Shown: one piece after another, positions 14,470 to 22,397 of the stretch
Layout: every line of letters starts with the position of its first letter
How positions within the stretch are numbered: the first letter of the stretch is position 1
NCBI GenBank assembly: GCA_003224195.1
Contig: QHYP01000047.1
Location: 1 to 26,749 of the forward strand
DNA: 26,749 bases
Reading direction: 5' to 3'
From: Acidobacteriota bacterium
GTDB taxonomy: Bacteria; Acidobacteriota; Terriglobia; Acidiferrales; UBA7541
Program-made: the position numbers and the translations under genes
The notes under the pieces: model-generated
Seen by the model: only the letters and a program-made list of their open reading frames with translations
What the model was told of the DNA's origin: nothing
Database searches by the model: none

Positions 14470-15987
14470 TCAGAAACGCCGCGGTCCGCCGCCCACAGGA
14501 CTCTGTTGCGCGCCGGGCTTGCCGCTCTTGGAGGCTTCACCAATTACCAGCACGTCGCCGGGTTGCAAGGGTCCTTCCTTCATGGCTGTGAACGTGAAAT
14601 CGGTAACCCCAAGCTTGAGCCGCACAGGCTCAAGCGATTTGTCCGCCAGCAGCTTCCAAGCGACAGCGTAATCCTCTCGCGTGCTGGAGCCGCCCCCGGC
14701 TCCGAGCGTCCCTCCGCCGCGCCGCATCCCTTGGCCTCCTGCACTGGCCCCGCGCGGCGGCCCTGCAGCTGCCTCTACGGTGCCCGGCCCGCCGCCTGAG
14801 TCTTTCCGCGCTCCGCGTCCGGTCTCCGGGATGTTGTACTTGGCGTAGAGCGCCCTCCTCTGCTCCTCGCTAATCTCCGGCTTGAACCGCAGCGCTCCGT
14901 TGGGAATCTTCACCACGTCGCTCTCCGATGCCACGGGAATGCTCACGTAGGCCGTCATCCCGGGAAACAGCTTCTGCTCGGGATTATCGAAGGCTACGAT
15001 GGTGTCGTATGTGACGACGTTCTGCACGGTCGTGGCGTTCATGCGGATCTGCGACACGCTCCCGCTGAAGGTTTCTCTCGGAAACGAATCGACCCGGAAT
15101 GTCGCCGTCCCGCCCACCTTGATGCGGCCGACGTCCGCTTCATCGGTCTTCGCATAGACCAGCATCTTCGTCAGGTCCTGGGCGATGGTAAACAGCACCG
15201 GCGCCTGCAGGCTTGCCGCGACCGTCTGACCAACGTCCACATTTCGCGCGATCACCGTGCCGTCAATTGGGGCGTAAATCTTGCAATGGTCGAGGTTGAG
15301 CCGCGCCAGGTCCACCGTGGCCTTCTTTTGCTTCCCTTGCGCTTTGGCCTGTTCGAGGTTCGCAATCGAGGAATTCAGTTTGGCCTTGGACTGCGCCAGC
15401 ACCGCTTGTGCAGAATGCAGTGAGGCCACCGCGGCGTCGGCCACGGCCTTGGCGGTATCGCGCTGCGAAACGGCAACAATTCCCTGCTCCGCCAGTCCTT
15501 TCGTCCGTTCATATTGCAGTTGCGCATCGTTCAATTGCGCTTGCGCCTTGTCCACTTCCGCGCTCGAGGAGAGCACCTCGGCGCGTTGTGTCTCAATCTG
15601 CGCCTGCAAGCTTGTGACATTCGCTTCCGCATTCGCCAGATCCGCCTCTGCCTGCTGGAGCTGTGCCCGGAAAATCGCGGGATCGATCTCTGCGACAAGC
15701 TGACCCTGTTTCACATGCGAATTGAAATCGACGTAGAGCTTGTTTATGTTTCCGGAGACTTGCGAACCCACTTGCACGGTGGTCACGGCATTGATCGTCC
15801 CTGTGGCCGAAACGATCTGGACGATATCCCCGTGTTCCACTTTGGCTGTGTAATACTCCGATGCCGATCCGGAGCGGAAATGGCCGTAGACGAGCACGAG
15901 CAGCAGTGCCGCTCCGGCAAGCATGGCCAGGCGGGCCCACTTGGACCGCTTCCACAACTCCTTCAGATATTCAAAGAGGCGTTTCAT
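14470..15987 (-). CDS. MacA-type periplasmic adaptor (HlyD/RND membrane-fusion family)
   Basis: A 505-residue adaptor. It has an N-terminal anchor helix (about 17-36, ARLAMLAGAALLLVLVYGHF), a lipoyl/barrel-sandwich half starting EYYTAKVEHGDIVQIVSATGTI, a long coiled-coil hairpin (about 105-225, Ala/Gln/Glu-rich heptads), the second lipoyl half with APIDGTVIARNVDVGQTVAAS, and a beta-barrel domain (KIPNGALRFKPE). The hairpin is longer than usual for a short adaptor, fitting a docking reach to an outer-membrane channel. Between about residues 395 and 440 there is an insert rich in Gly, Ala and Arg, probably disordered. It lies 29 nt upstream of the ATPase gene and 47 nt downstream of the LTxxQ protein gene, in one operon. 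Confidence 0.93.
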   Translation of the reverse strand: MKRLFEYLKELWKRSKWARLAMLAGAALLLVLVYGHFRSGSASEYYTAKVEHGDIVQIVSATGTINAVTTVQVGSQVSGNINKLYVDFNSHVKQGQLVAEIDPAIFRAQLQQAEADLANAEANVTSLQAQIETQRAEVLSSSAEVDKAQAQLNDAQLQYERTKGLAEQGIVAVSQRDTAKAVADAAVASLHSAQAVLAQSKAKLNSSIANLEQAKAQGKQKKATVDLARLNLDHCKIYAPIDGTVIARNVDVGQTVAASLQAPVLFTIAQDLTKMLVYAKTDEADVGRIKVGGTATFRVDSFPRETFSGSVSQIRMNATTVQNVVTYDTIVAFDNPEQKLFPGMTAYVSIPVASESDVVKIPNGALRFKPEISEEQRRALYAKYNIPETGRGARKDSGGGPGTVEAAAGPPRGASAGGQGMRRGGGTLGAGGGSSTREDYAVAWKLLADKSLEPVRLKLGVTDFTFTAMKEGPLQPGDVLVIGEASKSGKPGAQQSPVGGGPRRF

Positions 15988-16034
15988 CGGTAAGAGCGCA
16001 GTGTTGCGCAGAGCGGATAGGGGGCGGCCATTTA

Positions 16035-16427
16035 CTACCGGCCCGACCGCCGCCTCTCCTCGTCGAGCCGGTTCAGGAACAGCTCGAACTTCGGCTTCTG
16101 CTCGGGCGTCAGGATCGCGCGAATTTCGCTCCGCGCCTTTTGCCGCACTTCCTCAATCGAAGGCTGGTATTGCTCGTGAATCGCCCGGTAGCGCCCCTGC
16201 GCGCCTGCCAAGATCTGGTCCAAACGCTGCTGTTGCGCGCTGGTCAGGTTCAGTTCGTCGGTGAGCTGCTCGACGCGATGTGCCCGCTTGGCCTCATCCG
16301 TCTGGGGCGCGGGAGCGGCATAGATTCGGTGCGACACGTAGTACCCTCCCACGCCGCCGAGCGCCAGACCAAATACAAAAACCACGGCAATCCAGAGAAT
16401 GGCCTTTCGGCTCGTAGATGTCTCCAT
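16035..16427 (-). CDS. LTxxQ-motif (Spy/CpxP-like) membrane-anchored periplasmic protein
   Basis: A 130-residue protein with an N-terminal helix (about 10-31, ILWIAVVFVFGLALGGVGGYYV) and a helical periplasmic part carrying two LTxxQ-type motifs (LTSAQ 61-65, LTPEQ 106-110), the hallmark of the Spy/CpxP/heavy-metal-resistance family. The helical region is highly charged (Arg, Glu, Gln), as expected for a chaperone or sensor domain; metal-binding histidines are few. The start ATG at 16427 overlaps the stop of the anti-sigma gene by one base (TGATG), pointing to translational coupling. CpxP and Spy respond to envelope stress in other bacteria. Here the gene lies between the sigma/anti-sigma pair and the efflux genes, so a part in stress sensing is likely, but not shown. 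Confidence 0.82.
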   Translation of the reverse strand: METSTSRKAILWIAVVFVFGLALGGVGGYYVSHRIYAAPAPQTDEAKRAHRVEQLTDELNLTSAQQQRLDQILAGAQGRYRAIHEQYQPSIEEVRQKARSEIRAILTPEQKPKFELFLNRLDEERRRSGR

Positions 16428-16939
16428 CAAGGTTCCTTCTCCGCCAGACTCAGCAAAACTTCGTCCCGAGTGGAGGGCTGTGGCGCGGGCTCCAGGAACA
16501 CGTCCGTAGACGCGTTCTTCGCTCCGGAGTTCACCGCCCTTGCAGGTCGCTGCTCATAGAGCCAGCTCGAAGCAAGGAGCAGCACGATAGCGGATGCCCA
16601 GGCCAGGCGGGCGGCCAGTCTCGGCACGGCGACCCAAGCACCCTCCGGCGAACGCCGCCGGAACTCCTCCTCCACAATGGCGTTCATTACTCGGGTGCTA
16701 AAGGTCCGGCCGGGATCAGCCGCGGCCGGCACGTTTCCACGCAGCAGGCGTCGCACCAGAAGCGCGTCGCTCAGCTCCGCGCGGCAGCCTTCGCAGATCA
16801 TCACATGCTCGCGGACTGAAGGCTCTGCAGAGGCGAGAAAGTCCTCGTACCGCTCCGCCTCTGAAGTCTCGAGCGCCTCGCGAAGTACCTTGCCCAACTC
16901 TCGGCAGCCTTCCTCTTTTGGAATTCGCCTTGGCCACAT
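16427..16939 (-). CDS. Zinc-finger anti-sigma factor with one membrane helix
   Basis: A 170-residue protein. The N-terminal half has a ZAS-type zinc motif, H45-x3-C49-x2-C52 (HVMICEGC), with C12 as a possible fourth ligand. One membrane helix lies at about 108-127 (AARLAWASAIVLLLASSWLY), followed by a ~40-residue periplasmic tail. This is the usual layout of a membrane anti-sigma that holds an ECF sigma factor until a signal arrives. It lies 24 nt downstream of the sigma gene, and its stop overlaps the start of the LTxxQ gene. A start at ATG 16939 is used; AGGAGG is 13 nt upstream, further than ideal. Possible ligands are periplasmic, perhaps the LTxxQ protein. Confidence 0.85.
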   Translation of the reverse strand: MWPRRIPKEEGCRELGKVLREALETSEAERYEDFLASAEPSVREHVMICEGCRAELSDALLVRRLLRGNVPAAADPGRTFSTRVMNAIVEEEFRRRSPEGAWVAVPRLAARLAWASAIVLLLASSWLYEQRPARAVNSGAKNASTDVFLEPAPQPSTRDEVLLSLAEKEP

Positions 16940-16963
16940 GGCCTCGTATTCCCTCCTGCTGTA

Positions 16964-17662
16964 TTAGATCGTTTTCCGGCCCGATCCGGTTTCGTTGGTT
17001 GCATCAAAAGTTTTCTTTCCGGCACGCCTCCGGCATAAAGAGACAATCTTGCGCCGCGCGCGAAACAGCCTTACCTTCACGGTGTTCGCATTCAGATCAA
17101 GGATCTCTCCGATTTCCTCCACCGAGAATCCTTCGATCTCTTTCAGCCTCAGCATCAACCGGTCGCGTTCCTCCAGGCAGTCCAGCATTCGCTCGACTCG
17201 CTGGCGCATTTCCAGACGGTCGCTCACATCCGGCCCATCGCTTCCCCCCTCGAGCGAAGCTCCGAACCGCCTTGCCTGGTCCTCACTCAGGTCCGCTTCG
17301 TATACCAGTGGTCGCACTTTCTTCTTCCGGAGAAAGTCCCAACACTCGTTGATCGTAATCTTGTAGAGCCATGTGCTGAATGCAGCGCGCTGGTCGAACC
17401 GCTTGAGCGAGAAATAGGCTTTCACGAAGACTTGTTGGGCAATGTCCTCCACGTCCTCGCGCCGCCGGAGGATCCCTCCGGCCACTGCAAACACACGGTG
17501 CCGGTGGCGCGTCACCAGCTCTTCGAACGCCTCCTTCGAACCGCCCTGCGCCTGCCTCACCAGCGAGCGGTCCTCCGCCGCCCCGCCTGGCAATGTCCCG
17601 CGGCCCGCGGGAGTAGCCGGTTGCGGCGTATTTGATGGTTCCAGTTTGGGTGCGTGCCCCAT
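16964..17662 (-). CDS. ECF-type RNA polymerase sigma factor
   Basis: A 232-residue sigma-70 family protein. Region 2 (about 45-115) has FEELVTRHRHRVFAVA, VEDIAQQVFVKAYFSLKRFD and FSTWLYKITINECWDFLRKK. Region 4 (about 155-210) has LEERDRLMLRLKEIEGFSVEEIGEILDLNANTVKVRLFRARRKI, which binds the -35 element. No region 3 is present, so it is an ECF (RpoE-like) factor. ATG 17662 is chosen because the ~59 codons before it look unconserved and run into the divergent XRE gene. The first ~30 residues are Pro/Gly-rich and unlike a fold. It heads a six-gene run to the MacB-type permease and probably controls it and itself, but I could not confirm an autoregulated -35/-10 in the leader. Confidence 0.9.
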   Translation of the reverse strand: MGHAPKLEPSNTPQPATPAGRGTLPGGAAEDRSLVRQAQGGSKEAFEELVTRHRHRVFAVAGGILRRREDVEDIAQQVFVKAYFSLKRFDQRAAFSTWLYKITINECWDFLRKKKVRPLVYEADLSEDQARRFGASLEGGSDGPDVSDRLEMRQRVERMLDCLEERDRLMLRLKEIEGFSVEEIGEILDLNANTVKVRLFRARRKIVSLCRRRAGKKTFDATNETGSGRKTI

Positions 17663-17742
17663 ATCTTCTTGGTTGACTTTCTCGGTCTGACCGTTCCCGC
17701 AAACGCACAGATGCTTCAGCTCGGCTGGCCAGAAGTTTCCGC

Positions 17743-17771
17743 TTGCCTCACTCTTACCAGCATGGAATAAT
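17743..17771 (+). promoter_or_regulatory. Candidate sigma-70 promoter of the XRE gene (leaderless)
   Basis: TTGCCT (17743-17748) and AATAAT (17766-17771) are exactly 17 nt apart. The -10 matches the consensus at 5/6. Transcription would begin about seven nt later, at the A of the ATG at 17778. The bases before the ATG (TACCCCC) hold no Shine-Dalgarno sequence, in keeping with a leaderless transcript. Confidence 0.5.
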
Positions 17772-17777
17772 ACCCCC

Positions 17778-18149
17778 ATGATTATAGGTGACCGCCTCCG
17801 CACTTTGCGTGAGGACAAGAAACTCTCCCAGGGTGACATCGAGAAGCGGACCGGCCTCCTTCGTTGCTACATCTCCCGCGTTGAAAATGGCCACACTGTC
17901 CCAGCCATTGAAACGCTCGAGAAGCTGGCCCGCGCTCTCGAGGTGCCTCTCTATCAACTCTTCTACGACGGTGAAGAACCGCCTCAACTCCCCAACCTCC
18001 CCAAGCGGAAGACGTCGGACGATATCGCCTGGGGCAGCACGGGGAAAGACGCCCGCTTTCTCAACAGGCTTCGCCGCCTGCTGAGCAAGTTGGATGAAGG
18101 GGATCGCAAGTTGGTCCTCTACATGGCCCAGAAAATGGCCAACCGCTGA
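17778..18149 (+). CDS. XRE-family helix-turn-helix regulator
   Basis: A 123-residue DNA-binding protein. An HTH_3/Cro-CI domain covers about residues 5-60 (IGDRLRTLREDKKLSQGDIEKRTGLLRCYISRVENGHTVPAIETLEKLARALEVPLYQLF). The remainder (about 61-123) is a Pro/Lys linker and a helical segment, RFLNRLRRLLSKLDEGDRKLVLYMAQKMANR, perhaps for dimerisation. It is divergent from the sigma factor with a 115-nt gap between start codons, so it may bind there. The ATG at 17778 lacks a ribosome-binding site (see the promoter at 17743). Target and signal are unknown. Similar single-domain XRE proteins are common in Acidobacteriota, which I state from memory. Confidence 0.88.
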   Translation: MIIGDRLRTLREDKKLSQGDIEKRTGLLRCYISRVENGHTVPAIETLEKLARALEVPLYQLFYDGEEPPQLPNLPKRKTSDDIAWGSTGKDARFLNRLRRLLSKLDEGDRKLVLYMAQKMANR

Positions 18150-18213
18150 CCGGCGGTTGTTCTTCTCCTTCGGGACCGGCTTCACATCGCTTCCGGTGTG
18201 AACGTAATGGTAC

Positions 18214-18247
18214 GCGCGCTGCCCCCGTGCCAGCGCGCTTCCGTTTT
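18214..18247 (+). terminator. Likely intrinsic terminator after the XRE gene
   Basis: GCGCGCTG (18214-18221) pairs with CAGCGCGC (18231-18238) around a 9-nt loop, followed by TTCCGTTTTT. A second small hairpin, TTCACA with TGTGAA (18181-18202), lies just before it. It lies between the convergent XRE and guaA genes. Confidence 0.5.
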
Positions 18248-18282
18248 TCAACGTAGCCTACTGATCCGGATTCCTGCCGGGC

Positions 18283-19854
18283 CTATTCCCATTCAATCGT
18301 GCCCGGGGGCTTCGAGCTGATGTCATAAACCACGCGGGTCACGCCGGCGACCTCGTTCACGATCCGCGTCGAGATCCTCTCAAGCACTTCCGGCGGCAGC
18401 CGCACCCAGTCCGCAGTCATCGCGTCGTCCGATTCCACGACGCGCACCCCAACGGTTTTTCCATACGTCCGAAAGTCGCCCATCACGCCGACGCTTCGCA
18501 CCGGCAACAGCACGGCGAAAGCCTGCCACACTTTCTCGTACAGCCCTGCGCGGCGGATCTCCTCTACCACAATGGCATCCGCCTCGCGCAGCCTCTCGAG
18601 GTCTTCGTGAGTGACTTCGCCCAAAAGCCGCACCGCCAATCCTGGACCCGGAAACGGATGTTTCACCAGAATTTCTTCCGGTAGTCCAAGTTCCCGGCCG
18701 ATCCGCCGGACTTCGTCCTTGAACAGATCGCGCAGTGGCTCGATCAGCTGGAACGGCATATTCTCCGGCAGCCCGCCCACGTTGTGGTGCGTTTTGATGG
18801 TTGCCGAAGGGCCCTTCACGGATACGGATTCAATTACGTCGGGATACAGGGTACCCTGCACGAGATATTTGATCTTCTCATGCGCCGCTTCCCCTTGTAG
18901 TTCCCGGGCCTTCTCTGCGAAGACGGCAATAAATTCCCGCCCGATCCGCCTGCGCTTCTCCTCCGGATCTTCGACGCCTTTCAACTGCGTGAGAAATCTC
19001 TCCGTCGCATCCACGCCGATCACATTGAGCCGCAGGCGCTCGCGGAGCATTTCGAGTGTCTGCACAAATTCGTTCTTGCGCAGCAGACCCGTGTTTACAA
19101 AGACGTTTGTCAACTGGTCGCCGATTGCCCGGTGGACAAGCACCGCCGCCACCGTCGAGTCCACGCCGCCGCTCAGCGCGCAAATTGCACCGCACGCCCC
19201 GGCTTTCCGCCGAATCGCCTCGACAGTCTCGTGAATGAATGCCGCCCCGCTCCACGTGGGCGTTGCCCCGCAGACTTGAAACAGAAAATTCCGCAGAATG
19301 TCCCTGCCCCGTTCCGTGTGCTTCACTTCGGGATGGAATTGCACTGCGTAGATCTTGCGTTGCGAGTCTTCCGTCGCCGCTACGGCATTTTCCGTGCGGC
19401 CCGTCGCGCGGAATCCCGCCGGCAGCGCCAGCACGTTGTCGCCATGACTGCTCCAGATCCTCAGCGATTTCGGCAGCCCCGAGAACAGGGCCGAGTCTGG
19501 CTCCGATGCGCCGTTCTGCACCTCCAATCGTGCCGGACCGTACTCCCGCCGCTCGGCCTTCTCCACTTTTCCGCCGAGCTGCTTCGCAATCCACTGCATC
19601 CCGTAACAAATGCCCAGTACGGGTACGCCAAGTTGCAGCACCTGCGGGTCACACACGGGCGCGCCCGCGTCGTACACCGAGCTCGGCCCGCCCGACAGCA
19701 CCATGCCCACTGGCTCCAGCTTGCGAATCTCCTCTAGCGGGGCCGTGCACGGCAGAATGGAAGAAAACACTTGTTGCTCGCGAATCCGCCGGGCAATCAG
19801 TTGCGTGTACTGTCCGCCAAAATCGAGAACAACCACGCCTCCCCGCTCCGTCAT
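18283..19854 (-). CDS. guaA: GMP synthase (glutamine-hydrolysing)
   Basis: A 523-residue GuaA, close to the usual ~520. It makes GMP from XMP, ATP and glutamine in the cytoplasm. The class-I glutamine amidotransferase domain (about 6-195) has the nucleophile C83 in LGICYGMQ and the catalytic H174 and E176 in VQFHPEV. The ATP-pyrophosphatase domain has the P-loop ALSGGVDST (about 226-234), and the C-terminal dimerisation domain ends DISSKPPGTIEWE, a highly conserved family ending. ATG 19854 is preferred because GGGAGG lies just upstream and the conserved start (VVVLDFGGQYTQLI) follows at once. An alternative ATG at 19902 overlaps the leuS stop (TGATG) and would add 16 residues. It is the last gene of the nfo-leuS-guaA run. 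Confidence 0.96.
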   Translation of the reverse strand: MTERGGVVVLDFGGQYTQLIARRIREQQVFSSILPCTAPLEEIRKLEPVGMVLSGGPSSVYDAGAPVCDPQVLQLGVPVLGICYGMQWIAKQLGGKVEKAERREYGPARLEVQNGASEPDSALFSGLPKSLRIWSSHGDNVLALPAGFRATGRTENAVAATEDSQRKIYAVQFHPEVKHTERGRDILRNFLFQVCGATPTWSGAAFIHETVEAIRRKAGACGAICALSGGVDSTVAAVLVHRAIGDQLTNVFVNTGLLRKNEFVQTLEMLRERLRLNVIGVDATERFLTQLKGVEDPEEKRRRIGREFIAVFAEKARELQGEAAHEKIKYLVQGTLYPDVIESVSVKGPSATIKTHHNVGGLPENMPFQLIEPLRDLFKDEVRRIGRELGLPEEILVKHPFPGPGLAVRLLGEVTHEDLERLREADAIVVEEIRRAGLYEKVWQAFAVLLPVRSVGVMGDFRTYGKTVGVRVVESDDAMTADWVRLPPEVLERISTRIVNEVAGVTRVVYDISSKPPGTIEWE

Positions 19855-19901
19855 CCTGCCTCCCTGCTCTGTCCTGCGTCCGCGCTTCGCAGCCCCTTCC
19901 A

Positions 19902-22391
19902 TCACGTCACCACCAGGTTCACCAATTTGTCTGGCACCACGATCCGCTTCACCACTCGTTTGCCGTCCATGTGGGCCGCCACACCCGGATTTTGCAGGGC
20001 CCGCCGGGTAACCTCTTCTTCCGCAAGCCCCGCCGGCACGCGCATTCGCCCGCGCACCCGCCCGTTGATCTGCACCACAATCTCGACTTCTTCTTCGCGC
20101 GCCAGCTCCGGATTGAACTTCGGCCAGTTCACACGCGGCAGCCCTTCGCCGTGCCCGAGCATCTCCCACAATTCCTCCGCAAGATGCGGAGTCATCGGCG
20201 CCAGCATCAGCGTCAGCATCTCCAGCACTTCCTTCAGCGCCTCGGGCCGCACGTCATGAGTTTCCGCCGCGTGCACCTCGTTCGTCAGTTCCATGATCTG
20301 CGCGATGGCCGAGTTGAAATGCCAGCGCGTCTCAAAATCATTTGTCACTCGCCGCAGCGTTTGATGCGCCTCGCGCAGCAGCGCCTTCTCTTTTTCGGAC
20401 GCCGCGGCAACGTCGAGTTTCCCGCCCTTCACGCCGCGCAGCCGCTCGCCGTGACGATCCACCAGACGGAACACCTTGTTCACAAACCGCCAGCACCCTT
20501 CGATGCCCTGCTCGCTCCACTCCAGGTCTTTCTCCGGCGGCGCCGCGAACAGCGTGTACAGCCTCCCCGTATCCGCCCCATACTTTTCCGCCATGTCCAT
20601 CGCGCCCACCAAGTTGCCGCGCGACTTGGACATCGCCACTCCGCCCTTCTGCACCATGCCTTGCGTGAACAGCCGAGCTGCGGGTTCGCTGTGCGTAATC
20701 ATTCCCAGGTCGCGCATCACCTTGCACCAGAACCGCGAATACAGCAGGTGCAGTATGGCGTGCGTGATTCCGCCGATGTACTGGTCAATCGGAAACCAGT
20801 AGCCAACCTTCGCCGAATCGTAAGGCGCCTTGTCGTTGTGCGGGTCGCAGTAGCGGTAGAAATACCACGACGAATCCACGAAGGTGTCCATCGTATCCGT
20901 CTCGCGCCGCGCCGCTCCGCCGCACTTCGGGCACTTCGTATTCACAAATTCCGGCGTTGCTGCCAGCGGCGACTCGCCCATTCCGGTCAGCTTCGGATTC
21001 GGCGGGAGCAGCACGGGCAAGTCTTTGTCCGGAACCGGCACCAGCCCGTCTTTCGCGCAGTACACTACCGGAATCGGCGTCCCCCAATACCGCTGCCGCG
21101 AAATCCCCCAGTCTTTCAAACGAAACACCGTCTCGCGCTTCCCGAATCCCTTTGTCTCCGCGTCCGCGGTCATCTTCTCGATCGCCGCCGCCGAGTCCAA
21201 CCCGCTGTACGGCCCCGAATTCACTGAACGGCCGTATTCCGTGTACGGTTCTTTCAAGCTCGCATCGTTCAGCGGCTCTCCGGAAACCGGCTGAACCACG
21301 ATTGGCTTGGGCAACCCATATTTCGTGGCAAATTCGAAGTCGCGCTGGTCGTGCGCTGGCACGCACATCACCGCTCCCGTGCCGTACTCGAGCAACACGA
21401 AATTCCCCACCCAGATCGGCATCTTCTCGCCATTGAACGGATTCTTCCCATAACCGCCCGTGAAAAATCCGACTTTCTCCGCTGTGGCCAGGTCTTCCGT
21501 CTTCGCCGAACTCTGCCGCATCTGCTTCAGCTTCGTTGCAACCTTCGCTGCCTCCGGTGAGCCTTTCAGCAGCTTATCAACCAGCGGATGCGTCGGCGCC
21601 AGGATGAGCGCGCACGCGCCGTAGATCGTGTCAATCCGCGTGGTGAAAACTTCGATTGCCTCGGCCCCCGGCGCATCCGCAACCGCAAACTTGACCTTTG
21701 CTCCTTGCGATTTGCCGATCCAGTTCCGCTGCATCGTGATGACCCGTTCGGGCCACCCGCCTTCCAGCAGCTTCAGGTCATCGAGTAACTGCTCCGCATA
21801 CGCCGTCGTGCGCAGAAACCATTGTTCGATCTCCCGCGCCTCGACCGCCGTGTCCTCGTGCCGCCAGCACATCCCGTTGACCACTTGCTCGTTTGCCAGC
21901 ACCGTCTGGCACTTCGGGCACCAGTTCACGCGGCTCTTTTTCCGGTACGCCAGCCCCCGCTCCAGCATCCGCAGAAAAAACCATTGGTTCCAGCGGTAAT
22001 ACTCCGGCTCGCATGTCGAAATCTCCCGCCGCCAGTCGTAACTGAAGCCGAACCGCCGCAGCACGCGCTTGAATTCCTCGATGTTGTTGTTGGTCCAGAT
22101 GCGCGGATGCGTGTTGTTTTGGATCGCCGCGTTTTCCGCCGGCAGCCCGAACGCGTCCCAGCCCATCGGGTGGATCACGTTGAATCCGCGCATGCGCTTC
22201 ACCCGCGCCACCACGTCCCCGATCGCGTAATTCCGCATGTGCCCCATGTGCAGCATTCCGGAGGGATACGGCAGCATCTCCAGCACGTAGTATATGGGTT
22301 TCGACGCGTCAACGTCAGACTCGAACACCCGCGCCTCCGCCCAGCGCTTCTGCCACTTCTCCTCGATCGCCCGTGGGTTGTATTCCGCCAC
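19902..22391 (-). CDS. leuS: Leucyl-tRNA synthetase
   Basis: An 829-residue class-I synthetase that charges tRNA-Leu. The HIGH-type motif is HMGH at 48-51 in YPSGMLHMGHMRNYAIGDV. A zinc-type module with WCPKCQTVLANEQVVNGMCWRH follows. The CP1 editing domain has TTRIDTIYGACALILAPTHPL and the conserved Asp in VPAHDQRDFEFA. The second catalytic motif is AMSKSRGN, so the first Lys of the usual KMSKS is Ala while the two catalytic residues of SKS are kept. The C-terminal anticodon-binding and small tRNA-binding domains are present (EIVVQINGRVRGRM). The start is GTG at 22391, six nt after the nfo stop. Co-transcription with guaA is likely. Confidence 0.96.
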   Translation of the reverse strand: MAEYNPRAIEEKWQKRWAEARVFESDVDASKPIYYVLEMLPYPSGMLHMGHMRNYAIGDVVARVKRMRGFNVIHPMGWDAFGLPAENAAIQNNTHPRIWTNNNIEEFKRVLRRFGFSYDWRREISTCEPEYYRWNQWFFLRMLERGLAYRKKSRVNWCPKCQTVLANEQVVNGMCWRHEDTAVEAREIEQWFLRTTAYAEQLLDDLKLLEGGWPERVITMQRNWIGKSQGAKVKFAVADAPGAEAIEVFTTRIDTIYGACALILAPTHPLVDKLLKGSPEAAKVATKLKQMRQSSAKTEDLATAEKVGFFTGGYGKNPFNGEKMPIWVGNFVLLEYGTGAVMCVPAHDQRDFEFATKYGLPKPIVVQPVSGEPLNDASLKEPYTEYGRSVNSGPYSGLDSAAAIEKMTADAETKGFGKRETVFRLKDWGISRQRYWGTPIPVVYCAKDGLVPVPDKDLPVLLPPNPKLTGMGESPLAATPEFVNTKCPKCGGAARRETDTMDTFVDSSWYFYRYCDPHNDKAPYDSAKVGYWFPIDQYIGGITHAILHLLYSRFWCKVMRDLGMITHSEPAARLFTQGMVQKGGVAMSKSRGNLVGAMDMAEKYGADTGRLYTLFAAPPEKDLEWSEQGIEGCWRFVNKVFRLVDRHGERLRGVKGGKLDVAAASEKEKALLREAHQTLRRVTNDFETRWHFNSAIAQIMELTNEVHAAETHDVRPEALKEVLEMLTLMLAPMTPHLAEELWEMLGHGEGLPRVNWPKFNPELAREEEVEIVVQINGRVRGRMRVPAGLAEEEVTRRALQNPGVAAHMDGKRVVKRIVVPDKLVNLVVT

Positions 22392-22397
22392 CGCTCG

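Noticed and set aside
17663..17777. A GGAAC...GTC pattern on the minus strand as an ECF autoregulated promoter
   Set aside because: GGAACG and GTCAA are about 15 nt apart from the end of GGAAC, roughly two short of the usual ECF spacing, and no second pair fits better.
17663..17839. A longer sigma factor starting up to 59 codons upstream
   Set aside because: The added residues are unlike the family and overlap the promoter and start of the divergent XRE gene.
19855..20169. A guaA start up to 105 codons upstream
   Set aside because: The extra segment is Gly/Arg/Ala-rich, overlaps the end of leuS, and lies before the conserved GuaA N-terminus.
19239..21227. A 662-codon plus-strand open frame opposite guaA and leuS
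   Set aside because: It is antisense to two well-conserved genes, is very rich in Arg, His and Pro, and matches no family I know. It is a shadow frame from the high GC content.
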